Shown here: positions 55,005 through 63,361 of the stretch, in pieces | How positions within the stretch are numbered: the stretch's first letter is position 1 | Layout: each line of letters starts with the position of its first letter | NCBI GenBank assembly: GCA_036378435.1 | Contig: DASUWK010000031.1 | Location: 7,830-71,829 of the forward strand | Source of the DNA: DASUWK01 sp036378435 | GTDB lineage: Bacteria > Chloroflexota > Dormibacteria > Dormibacterales > Dormibacteraceae | Direction: 5' to 3' | Length of the DNA: 64,000 bases | The notes under the pieces: model-generated | Seen by the model: the letters and a program-made list of their open reading frames with translations, nothing else | The model's database searches: none | Told to the model about the DNA's origin: nothing | Program-made: the position numbers and the translations under genes

Positions 55005-56042
55005 CTAGGTGAAGACGCCGGCGAGCTCGTAGAGCTCGCGCGGCACACGCCGCTGCTCCGCGACCACCGCCGCGATGGGGACGATCTCGATGTCCCCATC
55101 CCGGCGGATGGGGATCATCCCGCCGCGCCGCTCGACCAGCAGGTCGACGGCCGCGACCCCGAGGCGCGTCGCCCAGATCCGGTCGACCGGGGACGGCGAG
55201 CCGCCGCGCTGGAGATGCCCGAGCACGGTGACCCGGGTCTCAAACCCCGTCTCCTGCTCGATCCGCTTGGACAGCGCGTCGCCGACGCCCAGGTTGGCGA
55301 GCCGGACGTGGCCGAATGCGTCCACGTTCTGGTCCGCCTCGCCGTCGGTGGGCACCAGGTCGGGCATGTGGATGCCCTCCGCGACCACGATGATGCTGAA
55401 GTCCTTGCCGTCGCCCCGGCGCCGGTAGAGGTGCTCGACGACCTGCTCGAGGGTCACCGGGAACTCGGGGATGACGATCATGTCCGCCCCACCGGCGAGG
55501 CCTCCGACCATCGCGACCCAGCCCGTGTCGCGGCCCATTACCTCCACGACCATCACGCGGTGATGGGCGCTGGCAGTCGTGTGCAGGCGGTCGAGCGCTT
55601 CCACCACGACCCCCACCGCGGTGTCGAAGCCGATGCAGAACTCGGTGGCCGAGAGGTCGTTGTCGATCGTCTTGGGCACGCCGACGACGGGGAAGCCGCC
55701 CTCGTGCAGCGCCGCCGCGACCGACAGCGTGTCGTCGCCGCCGATGGCGACCAGGCCGTCGATTCCGTGCTTCTTCAAGGTGGCGCCCACCCGCTTGACG
55801 CCGTCCTTCTCCTTGAGCGGGTTGGTCCGCGAGGTGCCGAGGATCGTGCCGCCCTGGGGCAGGATGCCGCGCACCGAGTTGGGGAGCAGCTCCTCCACGT
55901 CGCCGGCGCCGATGCATCCCGCCCAGCCGTTGCGGATGCCGCTCACGCGGTGCCCGAGCTGGAACGAACGCCTGCACACGGCGCGAATCGCCGCGTTCAG
56001 GCCAGGTGCGTCGCCGCCGCCGGTGAGAACTCCAATTCGCAC
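55005..56042 (-). CDS. pfp: 6-phosphofructokinase, PPi-type signature
   Basis: 345 residues, PFKA fold. IGVLTGGGDAPGLNAAI (1-20), AIGGDDTLSVAAAL (near 98), GVPKTIDNDLSATEFC (near 120), and VVEVMGRDTGWVAMVGG (near 162). The Asp after GGD and the Lys in PKTIDND are the diagnostic residues of pyrophosphate-using enzymes (ATP-dependent PFK has Gly at both). It would phosphorylate fructose-6-phosphate reversibly with PPi, joining HppA in a PPi-based energy economy. Actinobacterial mixed-substrate enzymes share the motif, so nucleotide use cannot be excluded. Confidence 0.9.
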   Translation of the reverse strand: MRIGVLTGGGDAPGLNAAIRAVCRRSFQLGHRVSGIRNGWAGCIGAGDVEELLPNSVRGILPQGGTILGTSRTNPLKEKDGVKRVGATLKKHGIDGLVAIGGDDTLSVAAALHEGGFPVVGVPKTIDNDLSATEFCIGFDTAVGVVVEALDRLHTTASAHHRVMVVEVMGRDTGWVAMVGGLAGGADMIVIPEFPVTLEQVVEHLYRRRGDGKDFSIIVVAEGIHMPDLVPTDGEADQNVDAFGHVRLANLGVGDALSKRIEQETGFETRVTVLGHLQRGGSPSPVDRIWATRLGVAAVDLLVERRGGMIPIRRDGDIEIVPIAAVVAEQRRVPRELYELAGVFT

Positions 56043-56160
56043 GACTTGTCCTTAAACAGCTTAGTTTCGGGCCTCCCTGCGATAAGCTGCGGCCGCTCCG
56101 TCAACGCAAGGGAGACCCCTCGCCGGCGTCAGACCCTATGTAAAAACGGGCAGGGGATTG

Positions 56161-57306
56161 GTGAAGTTCAGGCCTCGAGTGAGATCGCTTGCGACGGCGC
56201 CCACGCTGGCGCTGATCGCCGCACGCCTCGCCGTCGTGCCCGTCCACGCCGATCTGCTGCCTTCGCCGCCGCCGCTGCCACTGCCGCTGCCGACGGCCTC
56301 GGCGCCGGTCAACCCTCTGCCGACGCTCACCCCGCTGCCGCTGCCCTCCGTGACCGTGCCTTCGATCCCGCCGGTCGGCGGCAGCGGGCCGTCCCCGTCG
56401 CCCACCGCGGTCTCAGGCCTCCAGACGAGCGGCTCCGGCCATAAAGGCACGGGCGGCGGCCGCACGGCGGGCAGCGGCGGCGGCACCCAGGGCGGCGGCG
56501 CCCATCCCAAGGCAGGCGGCGGCGGCGGCCAAGGCTCCGGCAGCCAGAGCACGGCGACCGGCTCCAGCAGCGGGCTCGGGCCCCTGCCCGCGTTCCCGGG
56601 CCTGCCCCGGGGAACGGTCCAGGCCGTCACCTGGACCCTGGTCATCCTGGTGCCGCTGATGCTGGCGATCTGGGTCGTGACCCTGGTCCGCACTCTCAGC
56701 CGGCTGCGGGTGCTGCGCAGCCCCGCGACGCTGATCGCCGCCGCCTCCGAGCTCGGCTTGAGCCCGCGCGAGATCGCCAACCTCTCGCCGTCCGCGCTGG
56801 AGAAGCTGCGCGACCAGCTCGCGCTCGACGAGCTCACCGGCTGCATGCGCCGCGCCACCGGCATCGCGGCGCTCGAGCGCGAGATCGCTCGATCCCGCCG
56901 CGACCACACCTCGCTCTCGATCGCGTTCGTCGACGCCGACGGCTTGAAGCACGCCAACGACACGCTGGGGCACCAGGCGGGCGACCAGCTCCTGAAAGAC
57001 ATGGTCGAGGGGTTGAAGACTCGGCTGCGCGGGAGTGACTTCGTCTTTCGCTACGGCGGCGACGAGTTCGTCTGCGTGCTTCCAGGCGCCGGCGCGGTCG
57101 CCGTGGCCGACGTGCTGATGGACGTGCAGAACCAGCTCCGCGAACGCGGGCGCAGCTTCAGTCTTGGCATCACCGAGATGCGCGCCGACGACGACGCGGT
57201 CTCCCTCCTGGGCCGTGCGGACGAAGAGCTTTACGAGGCGAAACGGGCCCTGAAAGCCGGCCGCTCGCCGCAGGCGCCCGTGCGCATGATGCCCTCCGCC
57301 GGCTGA
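56161..57306 (+). CDS. Membrane diguanylate cyclase with extracellular Pro/Gly-rich region
   Basis: 381 residues from GTG 56161 (TTG 56158 possible; AGGGG just upstream). Signal-peptide-like start, then a Pro/Leu-rich and a Gly/Ser-rich exported segment of about 110 residues, a membrane helix (VTWTLVILVPLMLAIWVVTLV near 160-180), and a GGDEF domain. RYGGDEFVCVLPG is intact, and the inhibitory RxxD site is present five residues before (RGSD). It should make cyclic di-GMP, controlled by the exported segment. Downstream VOC gene follows 3 bp later. A single plus-strand gene between PFK and VOC. Confidence 0.9.
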   Translation: MKFRPRVRSLATAPTLALIAARLAVVPVHADLLPSPPPLPLPLPTASAPVNPLPTLTPLPLPSVTVPSIPPVGGSGPSPSPTAVSGLQTSGSGHKGTGGGRTAGSGGGTQGGGAHPKAGGGGGQGSGSQSTATGSSSGLGPLPAFPGLPRGTVQAVTWTLVILVPLMLAIWVVTLVRTLSRLRVLRSPATLIAAASELGLSPREIANLSPSALEKLRDQLALDELTGCMRRATGIAALEREIARSRRDHTSLSIAFVDADGLKHANDTLGHQAGDQLLKDMVEGLKTRLRGSDFVFRYGGDEFVCVLPGAGAVAVADVLMDVQNQLRERGRSFSLGITEMRADDDAVSLLGRADEELYEAKRALKAGRSPQAPVRMMPSAG

Positions 57307-57309
57307 TCG

Positions 57310-57753
57310 GTGACCAAGCTCCGCACCGGCGAGCCTTGGATGCCGGCTGCCGCTTACGGCCGCACTCTGCGTGGGCTGAGCCTCAACCTCATCGTGCGGG
57401 ATCTCGCGAAGAGCCTCCCGTTCTACGACGAGGTGCTCGGCCTGACCGTCCTCTACAGCGACGTCGACTTCGCCGCGCTCAGCGGGCCAGACGGCAGCAA
57501 CCTGATGCTGCATGCGGACCACACCTACGACGGCATGCCCTGGGCGGGCCGGCTGGCAGATGACCAACGGCGCGGGCTCGGCGCGGAGATCAGGCTGCTC
57601 GGTCTCGATCCGGACGCGGCCGAGCGCCGGGCGCGCGAGCACGGCGCGACCGTGGTGCTGCCCACACAGGACTACGCCCATGGCTGGAGGGCGTGCTTCC
57701 TCGAGGATCCCGACGGCTACGTCTTCGCCGTCGGCCTACCGACCCCCGCCTAG
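57310..57753 (+). CDS. VOC-family (glyoxalase-like) protein
   Basis: 147 residues with one glyoxalase fold: RTLRGLSLNLIVRDLAKSLPFYDEVLGLTVLY (first half), GPDGSNLMLHADHTYDGM (metal His), and WRACFLEDPDGYVFAVGLP (final Glu-position replaced by Val/Phe, so catalysis is unclear). Three bases after the cyclase gene; stop overlaps the convergent thiolase by 4 bp. Could be a small-molecule binding partner or resistance-type VOC protein. Confidence 0.72.
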   Translation: MTKLRTGEPWMPAAAYGRTLRGLSLNLIVRDLAKSLPFYDEVLGLTVLYSDVDFAALSGPDGSNLMLHADHTYDGMPWAGRLADDQRRGLGAEIRLLGLDPDAAERRAREHGATVVLPTQDYAHGWRACFLEDPDGYVFAVGLPTPA

Positions 57754-58913
57754 GCCAGCCGCTCGAGGATCATCGCCATCCCCTGACCGCCGCCGACGCA
57801 CATCGTCTCCAGGCCGATCTGCTTGTCATCGGTCTGCAAACCGTTCAGCAGCGTGCACAGGATGCGGGCGCCGGTCATGCCGAACGGGTGGCCGAGCGCG
57901 ATCGAGCCCCCATGCGGGTTCAGCTTGTCGCTGTAGGGGTCGAGCCCGATGCCTCGCGCCGACGGGATCACCTGGGCGGCGAAGGCCTCGTTGATCTCCA
58001 CGACGTCGACGTCGTCGATCGTCATCCCGGCCCGCTTCAAAGCCTGCTTCGAGGCGTCGATCGGGCCGAGGCCCATGAACTCCGGCTCCAGCGCTGAGAG
58101 GCCGGTCGACACGATCCTGGCGAGCGGCTGGATGCCGAGCTCCTTGGCCTTCTTGTCGGACATGACGACGACCGCGGCGGCGCCGTCGTTGAGCGGACAG
58201 GAGTTTCCGGCCGTGACGGTGCCGTCCTCGCGGAAGGCCGGCTTCAGGGTGCCGAGCACCTCCATGTTGGTGCCCGGGCGCGGCCCGTCGTCCTTGCTGA
58301 AGGTCTCGCCGTTGGGGAGCGGCACGGGGATGATCTCGCGGTCGAAGAAGCCGTTGTCCCGTGACTCGACGGCCGCGGTCTGGCTCTTCACGGCGAACCT
58401 GTCCTGCTCTTCGCGCGAGATCCCCTCCCGCCGCGCCACGTTCTCGGCGGTCTGACCCATCGCGATGTAGACGTCCGGGTACTCCTCGTCATTGCCCGGC
58501 TTGAGGCGCGGGTTCTGCGCTTCGGGGTTGTCGGCGTAGCCGTGGATGTAGCGCGACACGCACTCGATGCCGACCGAAAGGAAGAGGTCTCCCTCACCGG
58601 CCTGGATCGCGTGGGCGGCCATCCTCGTCGTCAGAAGGGATGACGAGCAGTAGCGGTTCACGGTGCAGCCGGGCGCGTCGACTCGCGCGAGGATGCTCAC
58701 GGCCCGCCCGAGGTTGTTGCCCTGCTCACCAGCCGGCAGGCCACAGCCGCAGAGGAGGTCCTCGATGTCGCCGCGATCCAGCTGCGGGACCTTGTCCAGG
58801 ACCTTGTTGACGATGTACGCGCCGAGGTCGTCGGGACGAACCTCGACCAGGGATCCTTTCATTGCGCGGCCGATCGGGGAGCGCCCGAGGGCCGCGATCA
58901 CTGCTTCAGGCAT
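57750..58913 (-). CDS. Thiolase (acetyl-CoA C-acyltransferase)
   Basis: 387 residues. Catalytic Cys in NRYCSSSL (near 88), base-His in NPHGGSIALGHPFGMTGARI (near 343) and second Cys in METMCVGGGQGMA-type GLETMCVGGGQGM near 373, all present. Degrades or condenses acyl-CoA. Last gene of the MBL/Rieske-ACT-Def-thiolase run, 4 bp after def, an unusual companion for translation genes. Confidence 0.93.
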   Translation of the reverse strand: MPEAVIAALGRSPIGRAMKGSLVEVRPDDLGAYIVNKVLDKVPQLDRGDIEDLLCGCGLPAGEQGNNLGRAVSILARVDAPGCTVNRYCSSSLLTTRMAAHAIQAGEGDLFLSVGIECVSRYIHGYADNPEAQNPRLKPGNDEEYPDVYIAMGQTAENVARREGISREEQDRFAVKSQTAAVESRDNGFFDREIIPVPLPNGETFSKDDGPRPGTNMEVLGTLKPAFREDGTVTAGNSCPLNDGAAAVVVMSDKKAKELGIQPLARIVSTGLSALEPEFMGLGPIDASKQALKRAGMTIDDVDVVEINEAFAAQVIPSARGIGLDPYSDKLNPHGGSIALGHPFGMTGARILCTLLNGLQTDDKQIGLETMCVGGGQGMAMILERLA

Positions 58914-58917
58914 GACC

Positions 58918-59394
58918 TCAGTGTGGCACCCTCCTCGGGAAGAGCGCGTGCACCGACTCGACGCGGTCGAGGATGAGGATCCCGTCCAGGTGGTCGAGCT
59001 CGTGCTGCACGGCTCGGGCCTCGAAGCCCTCAGACCAAAGGAGGGCGGAGGCGCTCCGGATGCCGATCCTCCGAGCTCGCCTCACGTCGGCCGTGATCGA
59101 AGGCAGGCTGAGACAACCCTCCCGCGCCACATGCTTGCCAGTCGCGGCCTCGATCACGGCGTCCACCAGCACGAGCAGGCCGTTGCTGGAATCGGCCAGC
59201 TTGTGGCCGCGCACGTCGACGACGGCGATGCGGATGGGTTCTCCGATCTGAGGCGCCGCCAGGCCCACGCAGCGGGGATGCGCGCGCATGGTGTCCAGCA
59301 GATCGTGGACGACGCCCGCGGCCAGGCTCGGCGGAGCCGCTTCGCACACCCGCTTGAGCATCGGATGCGGGTGAACCAGGACCTCTCGGATCAG
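58918..59394 (-). CDS. def: Peptide deformylase
   Basis: About 158 residues if started at CTG 59394, in a CTGA overlap with the ACT gene; the nearest ordinary start (ATG 59361) removes the first conserved strand (REVLVHPHP). PDF motifs: CVGLAAPQIG (the GxGxAAxQ box with Cys for first Gly), EGCLSLP (metal Cys) and VQHELDHLDGIL (HExxH). It removes the formyl group from new proteins. CTG initiation is rare but is supported here by the conserved sequence before any ATG. Possible second-type deformylase of the genome. Confidence 0.85.
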   Translation of the reverse strand: MIREVLVHPHPMLKRVCEAAPPSLAAGVVHDLLDTMRAHPRCVGLAAPQIGEPIRIAVVDVRGHKLADSSNGLLVLVDAVIEAATGKHVAREGCLSLPSITADVRRARRIGIRSASALLWSEGFEARAVQHELDHLDGILILDRVESVHALFPRRVPH

Positions 59395-59915
59395 AGCTCG
59401 GCGGTTTCCATCGGGTTCAACGAGTGCTCGAGTCCGAGTTGCGCGCAGGCCTCGGCGACGGCGTCGTCGAGCGCGTCCGAGGTTACCGAGTCGGGCGCGT
59501 CCAGCTCCATCGTCAGCAGGTAGAGGTCGCCCTGGAACCGGCAGCTCATGTCGCAGATGCCGACGCCGAGGTCCGCGACCGCCGCCGCGATGCCGTGGAC
59601 GATTCCCGGCCGGTCCGGTCCGTAGACGGTGAGCACGTAGGCCGGCGACGGCGTCGGGCCGATGTCGTCCACGTCCCATGCGTTCAGGTGGAGAGAGCTC
59701 CCGGCCAGGCGCTGTCTGAGGTCGGTCTCGAGCCGCCCACCGCCGAGGCCGTCGGGCCCGTCGCACACCATGACGAGCGCGAACTGGCCGCTGAGCACGC
59801 TGGTGGCGACGTCACGCAGGTTGCAGCCGAGGTCGACCAGGGCGCCCGTGAGCTCGGCGACGATGCCAGGGCGGTCGCTGCCGACGGCCGCGACGGCGTA
59901 GTGGCGTGCGGTCAG
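59391..59915 (-). CDS. Double ACT-domain protein (GcvR-like regulator)
   Basis: About 174 residues from CTG 59915, in a CTGA overlap with the MBL-Rieske gene. The frame has no ATG, GTG or TTG before GTG 59798, yet residues 1-40 (HYAVAAVGSDRPGIVAEL then TGALVDLGCNLRDVATS) form a perfect ACT domain, so the CTG start is likely. A second ACT, VLTVYGPDRPGIVHGIAAAVADLGV, follows near 95. Tandem ACT proteins of this type (GcvR-like) sense amino acids and control other proteins or genes. Couples the MBL-Rieske and deformylase genes. Confidence 0.8.
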   Translation of the reverse strand: MTARHYAVAAVGSDRPGIVAELTGALVDLGCNLRDVATSVLSGQFALVMVCDGPDGLGGGRLETDLRQRLAGSSLHLNAWDVDDIGPTPSPAYVLTVYGPDRPGIVHGIAAAVADLGVGICDMSCRFQGDLYLLTMELDAPDSVTSDALDDAVAEACAQLGLEHSLNPMETAEL

Positions 59916-61669
59916 CTTGCCACCGGTTCGTCGGGCGGCTTGACCACCTCCGCAACTTTCTCGACGACCGTCTCGACCGTTTCCACGACGCTCTCAGCGG
60001 CGCCGGCGAGGCCCTTGGCCCGGCGCTTGGGGAAGCGTTCGGGGACGTACCGGCAGGCGCCGCATTCATCGCGGATGGTCGCGCCGTGCTCCGCGACCAC
60101 CGGGTCCGGCCGCTCGATCACCGAACCGTCCGCGGCCAGCCGGCGCGAGTAGATCCAGTGGTCGTCGGACGTGAGGCAGCGCCCGGTCTCGAGGTCGAAC
60201 TGCCAGCCGTGGAGGCTGCAGGTGAGAACGCCGTCCTCGATCGAGGCGAACTTCGTCAGGTCTGACTTCAGGTGCGGGCACCGCCGCTGGATCCGATACC
60301 CGTCGGTCTCCCAGAACTGCGTGATCGGCGCCTTCTCGGCGTAGTAGCCCTCGGCGTACTGGAGGCGCTCCATCGAGAGGCACTTGAAGAAGTTGTAGAC
60401 GTACTCGTTAAAGGCGCCGACGCGATTGGCCTGGAAGCGGCAGGACAGAAAGGCTGAGTTGACCCAGTCCTCCGTGTGGTCGAGGATGCAGCTCTCGACG
60501 ATGCCGCGGTCGAACCGGAAGTAGTAGCCCCACTCGGCCACACCGTCCCACGGCTCGACCACCCGGCGCATGAAGTCGATCGCGACGCCCTCATCGCCGA
60601 GGTCGAGGACGACCGTCGAGCCGATCCCGGCGCAGGTGATGTCCGCCTTCTCCATCAGCGGCTCGAACCACTCCTGCAGCGCGCCGACCACGTCGACCTG
60701 GTGCCGCGGCCACGACGCCTTGGCGGCGTCGATCTCGGCCTGGTGCCGGGTCTTGTAGTCCTGCAGGTACATGAGCTTGTGGCGGAACGGCCGCCAGACC
60801 TCTTCCTCGTCGCCCGGGTGGACGACGTCGCAGTCGTCGCCCTTCAGCGTGACGGTCGACCCAGGCACCACCAGGCGGCCTCCGGCGACCTCGTTCTCCT
60901 GCAGGTACTCGAGGAACACCGACTGGTCCGGGAACGTGTTGGCCGGGTGGCGATTGAAGTCGTTGTATGCGAACAATCCGTCGTCGAGGAAGCACGGCGG
61001 CCCCGCCGACGGGAACACCCATTTCGCGTCGACCTCGCGCACGTAGCGCAGCGCGCGCGCCATCTCGTTGGCGCGCTTCTTTCTGCCGAGCGCCTCCAGC
61101 ATCTCGTCCGGGTACTGGTAGACGAACGGGTACCAGATGGCACCCGAGAACTGCACGAAGTGCGCGTCGAAAGGCCCGAGCGCGGCCAGCGCCTCCAGGT
61201 CGATCGGCCGCGAATCGTTTTGGTCGAAGACTCTGACCTCGCCGTCGTCGACGATCAGGCCTGAGTCGCCAAGCGGGCCGTCGGTTGGCGCGACCATCGC
61301 GACGATCGCAACGCTGAGGCCGCGCGCGAGCTGAGCGGGCACACCGTTGCGCGTCTTGACGAACTTGTTGAATCCCAGCTCCCGGTAGGCCTTCTCCATC
61401 AGGTCGATCGGGTAGTCGGGCAGCAGCACTGTGGTGTCTTTGTCTATGACCTCGGCGAGCAGCTTGCGATCGAAGTGATCCGCGTGCAGGTGCGAGATGT
61501 ACAGGTAGTCAGGCTTGGAGATCGACTTGAGGTCGATGTTCTCGTTGCTCGGGAACGGGTACCAGGAATGGAAGTAGGCGGGATTGAAGAAGGGATCGCA
61601 CAGGATCGTCCCGCCGCGCGTCTCGAGCCAGAGCCCCGCGTGACCAAGGAACGTGATGCGCAAGCTCAT
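59912..61669 (-). CDS. MBL-fold hydrolase fused to a Rieske [2Fe-2S] domain
   Basis: 585 residues. MBL part (1-430) has HLHADH (60-65) and later His/Asp ligand regions typical of the CMP-N-acetylneuraminate-hydroxylase-like branch (IWYPFVYQYPDEML near 178). Rieske domain (about 440-540) keeps all four ligands: Cys464-His466 (CPH) and Cys484-His487 (CSLHGW). A C-terminal helical tail rich in Val/Glu (VETVETVVEKVAEVVK) ends the protein. Order is the reverse of animal CMAH (Rieske first). Cytoplasmic; substrate unknown, likely a mono-oxygenation or N/O-demethylation-like reaction needing a reductase. Confidence 0.85.
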   Translation of the reverse strand: MSLRITFLGHAGLWLETRGGTILCDPFFNPAYFHSWYPFPSNENIDLKSISKPDYLYISHLHADHFDRKLLAEVIDKDTTVLLPDYPIDLMEKAYRELGFNKFVKTRNGVPAQLARGLSVAIVAMVAPTDGPLGDSGLIVDDGEVRVFDQNDSRPIDLEALAALGPFDAHFVQFSGAIWYPFVYQYPDEMLEALGRKKRANEMARALRYVREVDAKWVFPSAGPPCFLDDGLFAYNDFNRHPANTFPDQSVFLEYLQENEVAGGRLVVPGSTVTLKGDDCDVVHPGDEEEVWRPFRHKLMYLQDYKTRHQAEIDAAKASWPRHQVDVVGALQEWFEPLMEKADITCAGIGSTVVLDLGDEGVAIDFMRRVVEPWDGVAEWGYYFRFDRGIVESCILDHTEDWVNSAFLSCRFQANRVGAFNEYVYNFFKCLSMERLQYAEGYYAEKAPITQFWETDGYRIQRRCPHLKSDLTKFASIEDGVLTCSLHGWQFDLETGRCLTSDDHWIYSRRLAADGSVIERPDPVVAEHGATIRDECGACRYVPERFPKRRAKGLAGAAESVVETVETVVEKVAEVVKPPDEPVAS

Positions 61670-61705
61670 TTCAATATGACAGTGGCGGCGGCGAGCGGCC
61701 GAATG

Positions 61706-63013
61706 TTACCCAACTTTCACCGGACCCCAGCGCCGCTGTGCGTGCAGCGCCAGGCCGCGAACCACTGTCGTGAAGGCGTCGGCTCGATGCTCGATCGTGC
61801 TCACCGGGAAGACCTCGGCCACCCGGGCTCTGAACGCGGGCAGCTGTGAGGAGCCGCCGGTGAGCAGCACCGTGCGCACCTCGCTGGGGCGGCTCTCGGC
61901 CGCGTCGAGGGCCTCGCGGATCGCGACTTCCACCAGGTCCAGCTCCGGCTTGATCGCCGTTTCGAAGGCCTGCCTCGTGACCGGGACGTCCAGGCGGAGG
62001 GCGTCGTGCCTGAATCGAATCCGGGTTGCCGGCTCCGACGAGAGGCGCACCTTGGCGGCCTCGATCGCCTTGTAAAAGTCGTAGGCACGCCCGCCGTAGA
62101 GGATCGCTGCGGCGTTGGCAGCTCCTCGCCCGCCGACGCGGTCAAGGATGCGAGGCAGCCCCGGGTCGGCGAGAGCCAGCATCACCTTGTTCAGCGAGCG
62201 CAGCTCGTCGAAGATCCAGTTCGGCAAGTCGTGGAGCCCGAGCGGCTCCGCCACCGCGATCTCGAACAGCACCTCGTCCAGCCGCTCGCCGCCCACAGGC
62301 GCGGCGGCCAGGCCTCTGACCGGGTCTCCCGGGCGGTCGAAGTCGGTCACCGCCACGTCGAAGGTGCCACCGCCGAAGTCGAGCGTGACCGCGACACCGT
62401 CGTGCTCGGCCGCCCCGGCGAGCGCGGCCGCCGTCGGTTCCGGAAGCAGCTCCACCTCGTCGAAACCGGCTCGCCGGGCGGCGTCGGTGAGCCGCTCGAG
62501 CGCGACCTCGTGCGCGCCGGCGTCGCCGACAGCGTCTGGGAAGCGGACCGGGTGCCCGACGACGGCGCGCCCCAGCTCGGCCCCTGCCTCGGCCTCGGCC
62601 CTGGCTCGCAGGTGACCGATCACCACGGAGACGAGGTCGGCCGGCGGGAAGTCCGCCGCCCACGAGTTGGTGCCGCTGAACGAGGGCTTGGCGAGGTCGC
62701 GCTTCACCGCCCAGAGCAGGCGGGCGTCGTTGCAGCCGCCGCCGCGCCGGTACTGCCGGCATTCCGAGATCCCGTACGGCGCGAGGCTGCACTCGAGGCA
62801 GGCCGTCCGCTCGTGGCCGGTGGTGAAGAACGTGCGCTCCGCGTCAGCGCCGGCAAGCCGGCGACCTTCGCGATGCAGATAGATGAGCGACGGCGCTACT
62901 TCAGAGCTGGGATCGGCCTCGAGAACGCGAATGCCGGCTGCATCCGCCAGCGCGACGGTGCTGTTCGACGTCCCGTAATCGATCCCACAGCAAAAAGAAT
63001 CGCGGGGAGGCAT
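61706..63013 (-). CDS. Small Hsp70-like ATPase with four-Cys insertion
   Basis: 435 residues: Hsp70/actin-fold nucleotide domain only, no substrate-binding domain (YegD-like). Phosphate motifs FCCGIDYGTSNSTVAL (7-22) and VTLDFGGGTFDVAVTDF (near 210), connect-1 LLPEPTAAALAG (near 190), and adenosine motif VLLTGGSSQLPAF (near 380) are intact. A cluster Cys72-x2-Cys75-x9-Cys85-x8-Cys94 lies in lobe I, an insert that could bind zinc or iron-sulfur. Probably a specialised chaperone or maturation ATPase. It starts a separate transcript, 35 bp before the MBL-Rieske start on the same strand, so they may be co-transcribed. Confidence 0.85.
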   Translation of the reverse strand: MPPRDSFCCGIDYGTSNSTVALADAAGIRVLEADPSSEVAPSLIYLHREGRRLAGADAERTFFTTGHERTACLECSLAPYGISECRQYRRGGGCNDARLLWAVKRDLAKPSFSGTNSWAADFPPADLVSVVIGHLRARAEAEAGAELGRAVVGHPVRFPDAVGDAGAHEVALERLTDAARRAGFDEVELLPEPTAAALAGAAEHDGVAVTLDFGGGTFDVAVTDFDRPGDPVRGLAAAPVGGERLDEVLFEIAVAEPLGLHDLPNWIFDELRSLNKVMLALADPGLPRILDRVGGRGAANAAAILYGGRAYDFYKAIEAAKVRLSSEPATRIRFRHDALRLDVPVTRQAFETAIKPELDLVEVAIREALDAAESRPSEVRTVLLTGGSSQLPAFRARVAEVFPVSTIEHRADAFTTVVRGLALHAQRRWGPVKVG

Positions 63014-63046
63014 GGAGCGACCAATTGTAGGGCGCGCGCCGCGGGC

Positions 63047-63346
63047 TCAGGCCGAGGTGAGATGCTCCCGCGCCGCGTCTTTGCCGAGCAGCCCGGAGAG
63101 CCTCTCGCGCTCGGCGACGAAGTCCGCCGAGTCGGCAAACGCGCGCATCGCATCGGCCGACTCCCACCGGGAAACGGCGATGAGCGCGTCTGGGTCGCGA
63201 TCCGAGGTGCACACCTGGGAGCCGAAGCAGCCGGCGGCCTGGCCTGCCGCGGCCGCTAGGCGGTGCATCGCGTCCAGCAGCTCCTCTCGCCTGCCGTCGG
63301 CCGGGTAATACCGCGAAACATCAAGGACCCTCGCGTGATCAGCCAT
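63047..63346 (-). CDS. Antibiotic-biosynthesis-monooxygenase-like (ABM) protein
   Basis: 99 residues with the ferredoxin-like ABM pattern: ARVLDVSRYYPADGRREELLDAMHRLAAAAGQAAGCFGSQVCTS at the start and LIAVSRWESADAMRAFADS in the middle. These small dimeric proteins include monooxygenases and heme-degrading enzymes; no catalytic residue is certain. It lies 3 bp after the membrane-protein gene; a palindrome GTCAC-ATA-GTGAC (63349-63361) overlaps its start region. Confidence 0.8.
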   Translation of the reverse strand: MADHARVLDVSRYYPADGRREELLDAMHRLAAAAGQAAGCFGSQVCTSDRDPDALIAVSRWESADAMRAFADSADFVAERERLSGLLGKDAAREHLTSA

Positions 63347-63348
63347 GC

Positions 63349-63361
63349 GTCACATAGTGAC
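63349..63361. promoter_or_regulatory. 13-bp palindrome before the ABM gene
   Basis: GTCACATAGTGAC lies 3 bp upstream of ATG 63346, at the stop of the membrane-protein gene. On the minus strand CACTAT ends 7 bp before the ATG, so a promoter could overlap this operator-like site. Confidence 0.35.

Noticed and set aside
56043..56160. Cyclic-di-GMP riboswitch before the diguanylate cyclase
   Set aside because: The gap has GC-rich stems and a CAACGCAAGGGAG stretch, but the GEMM core cannot be assembled.
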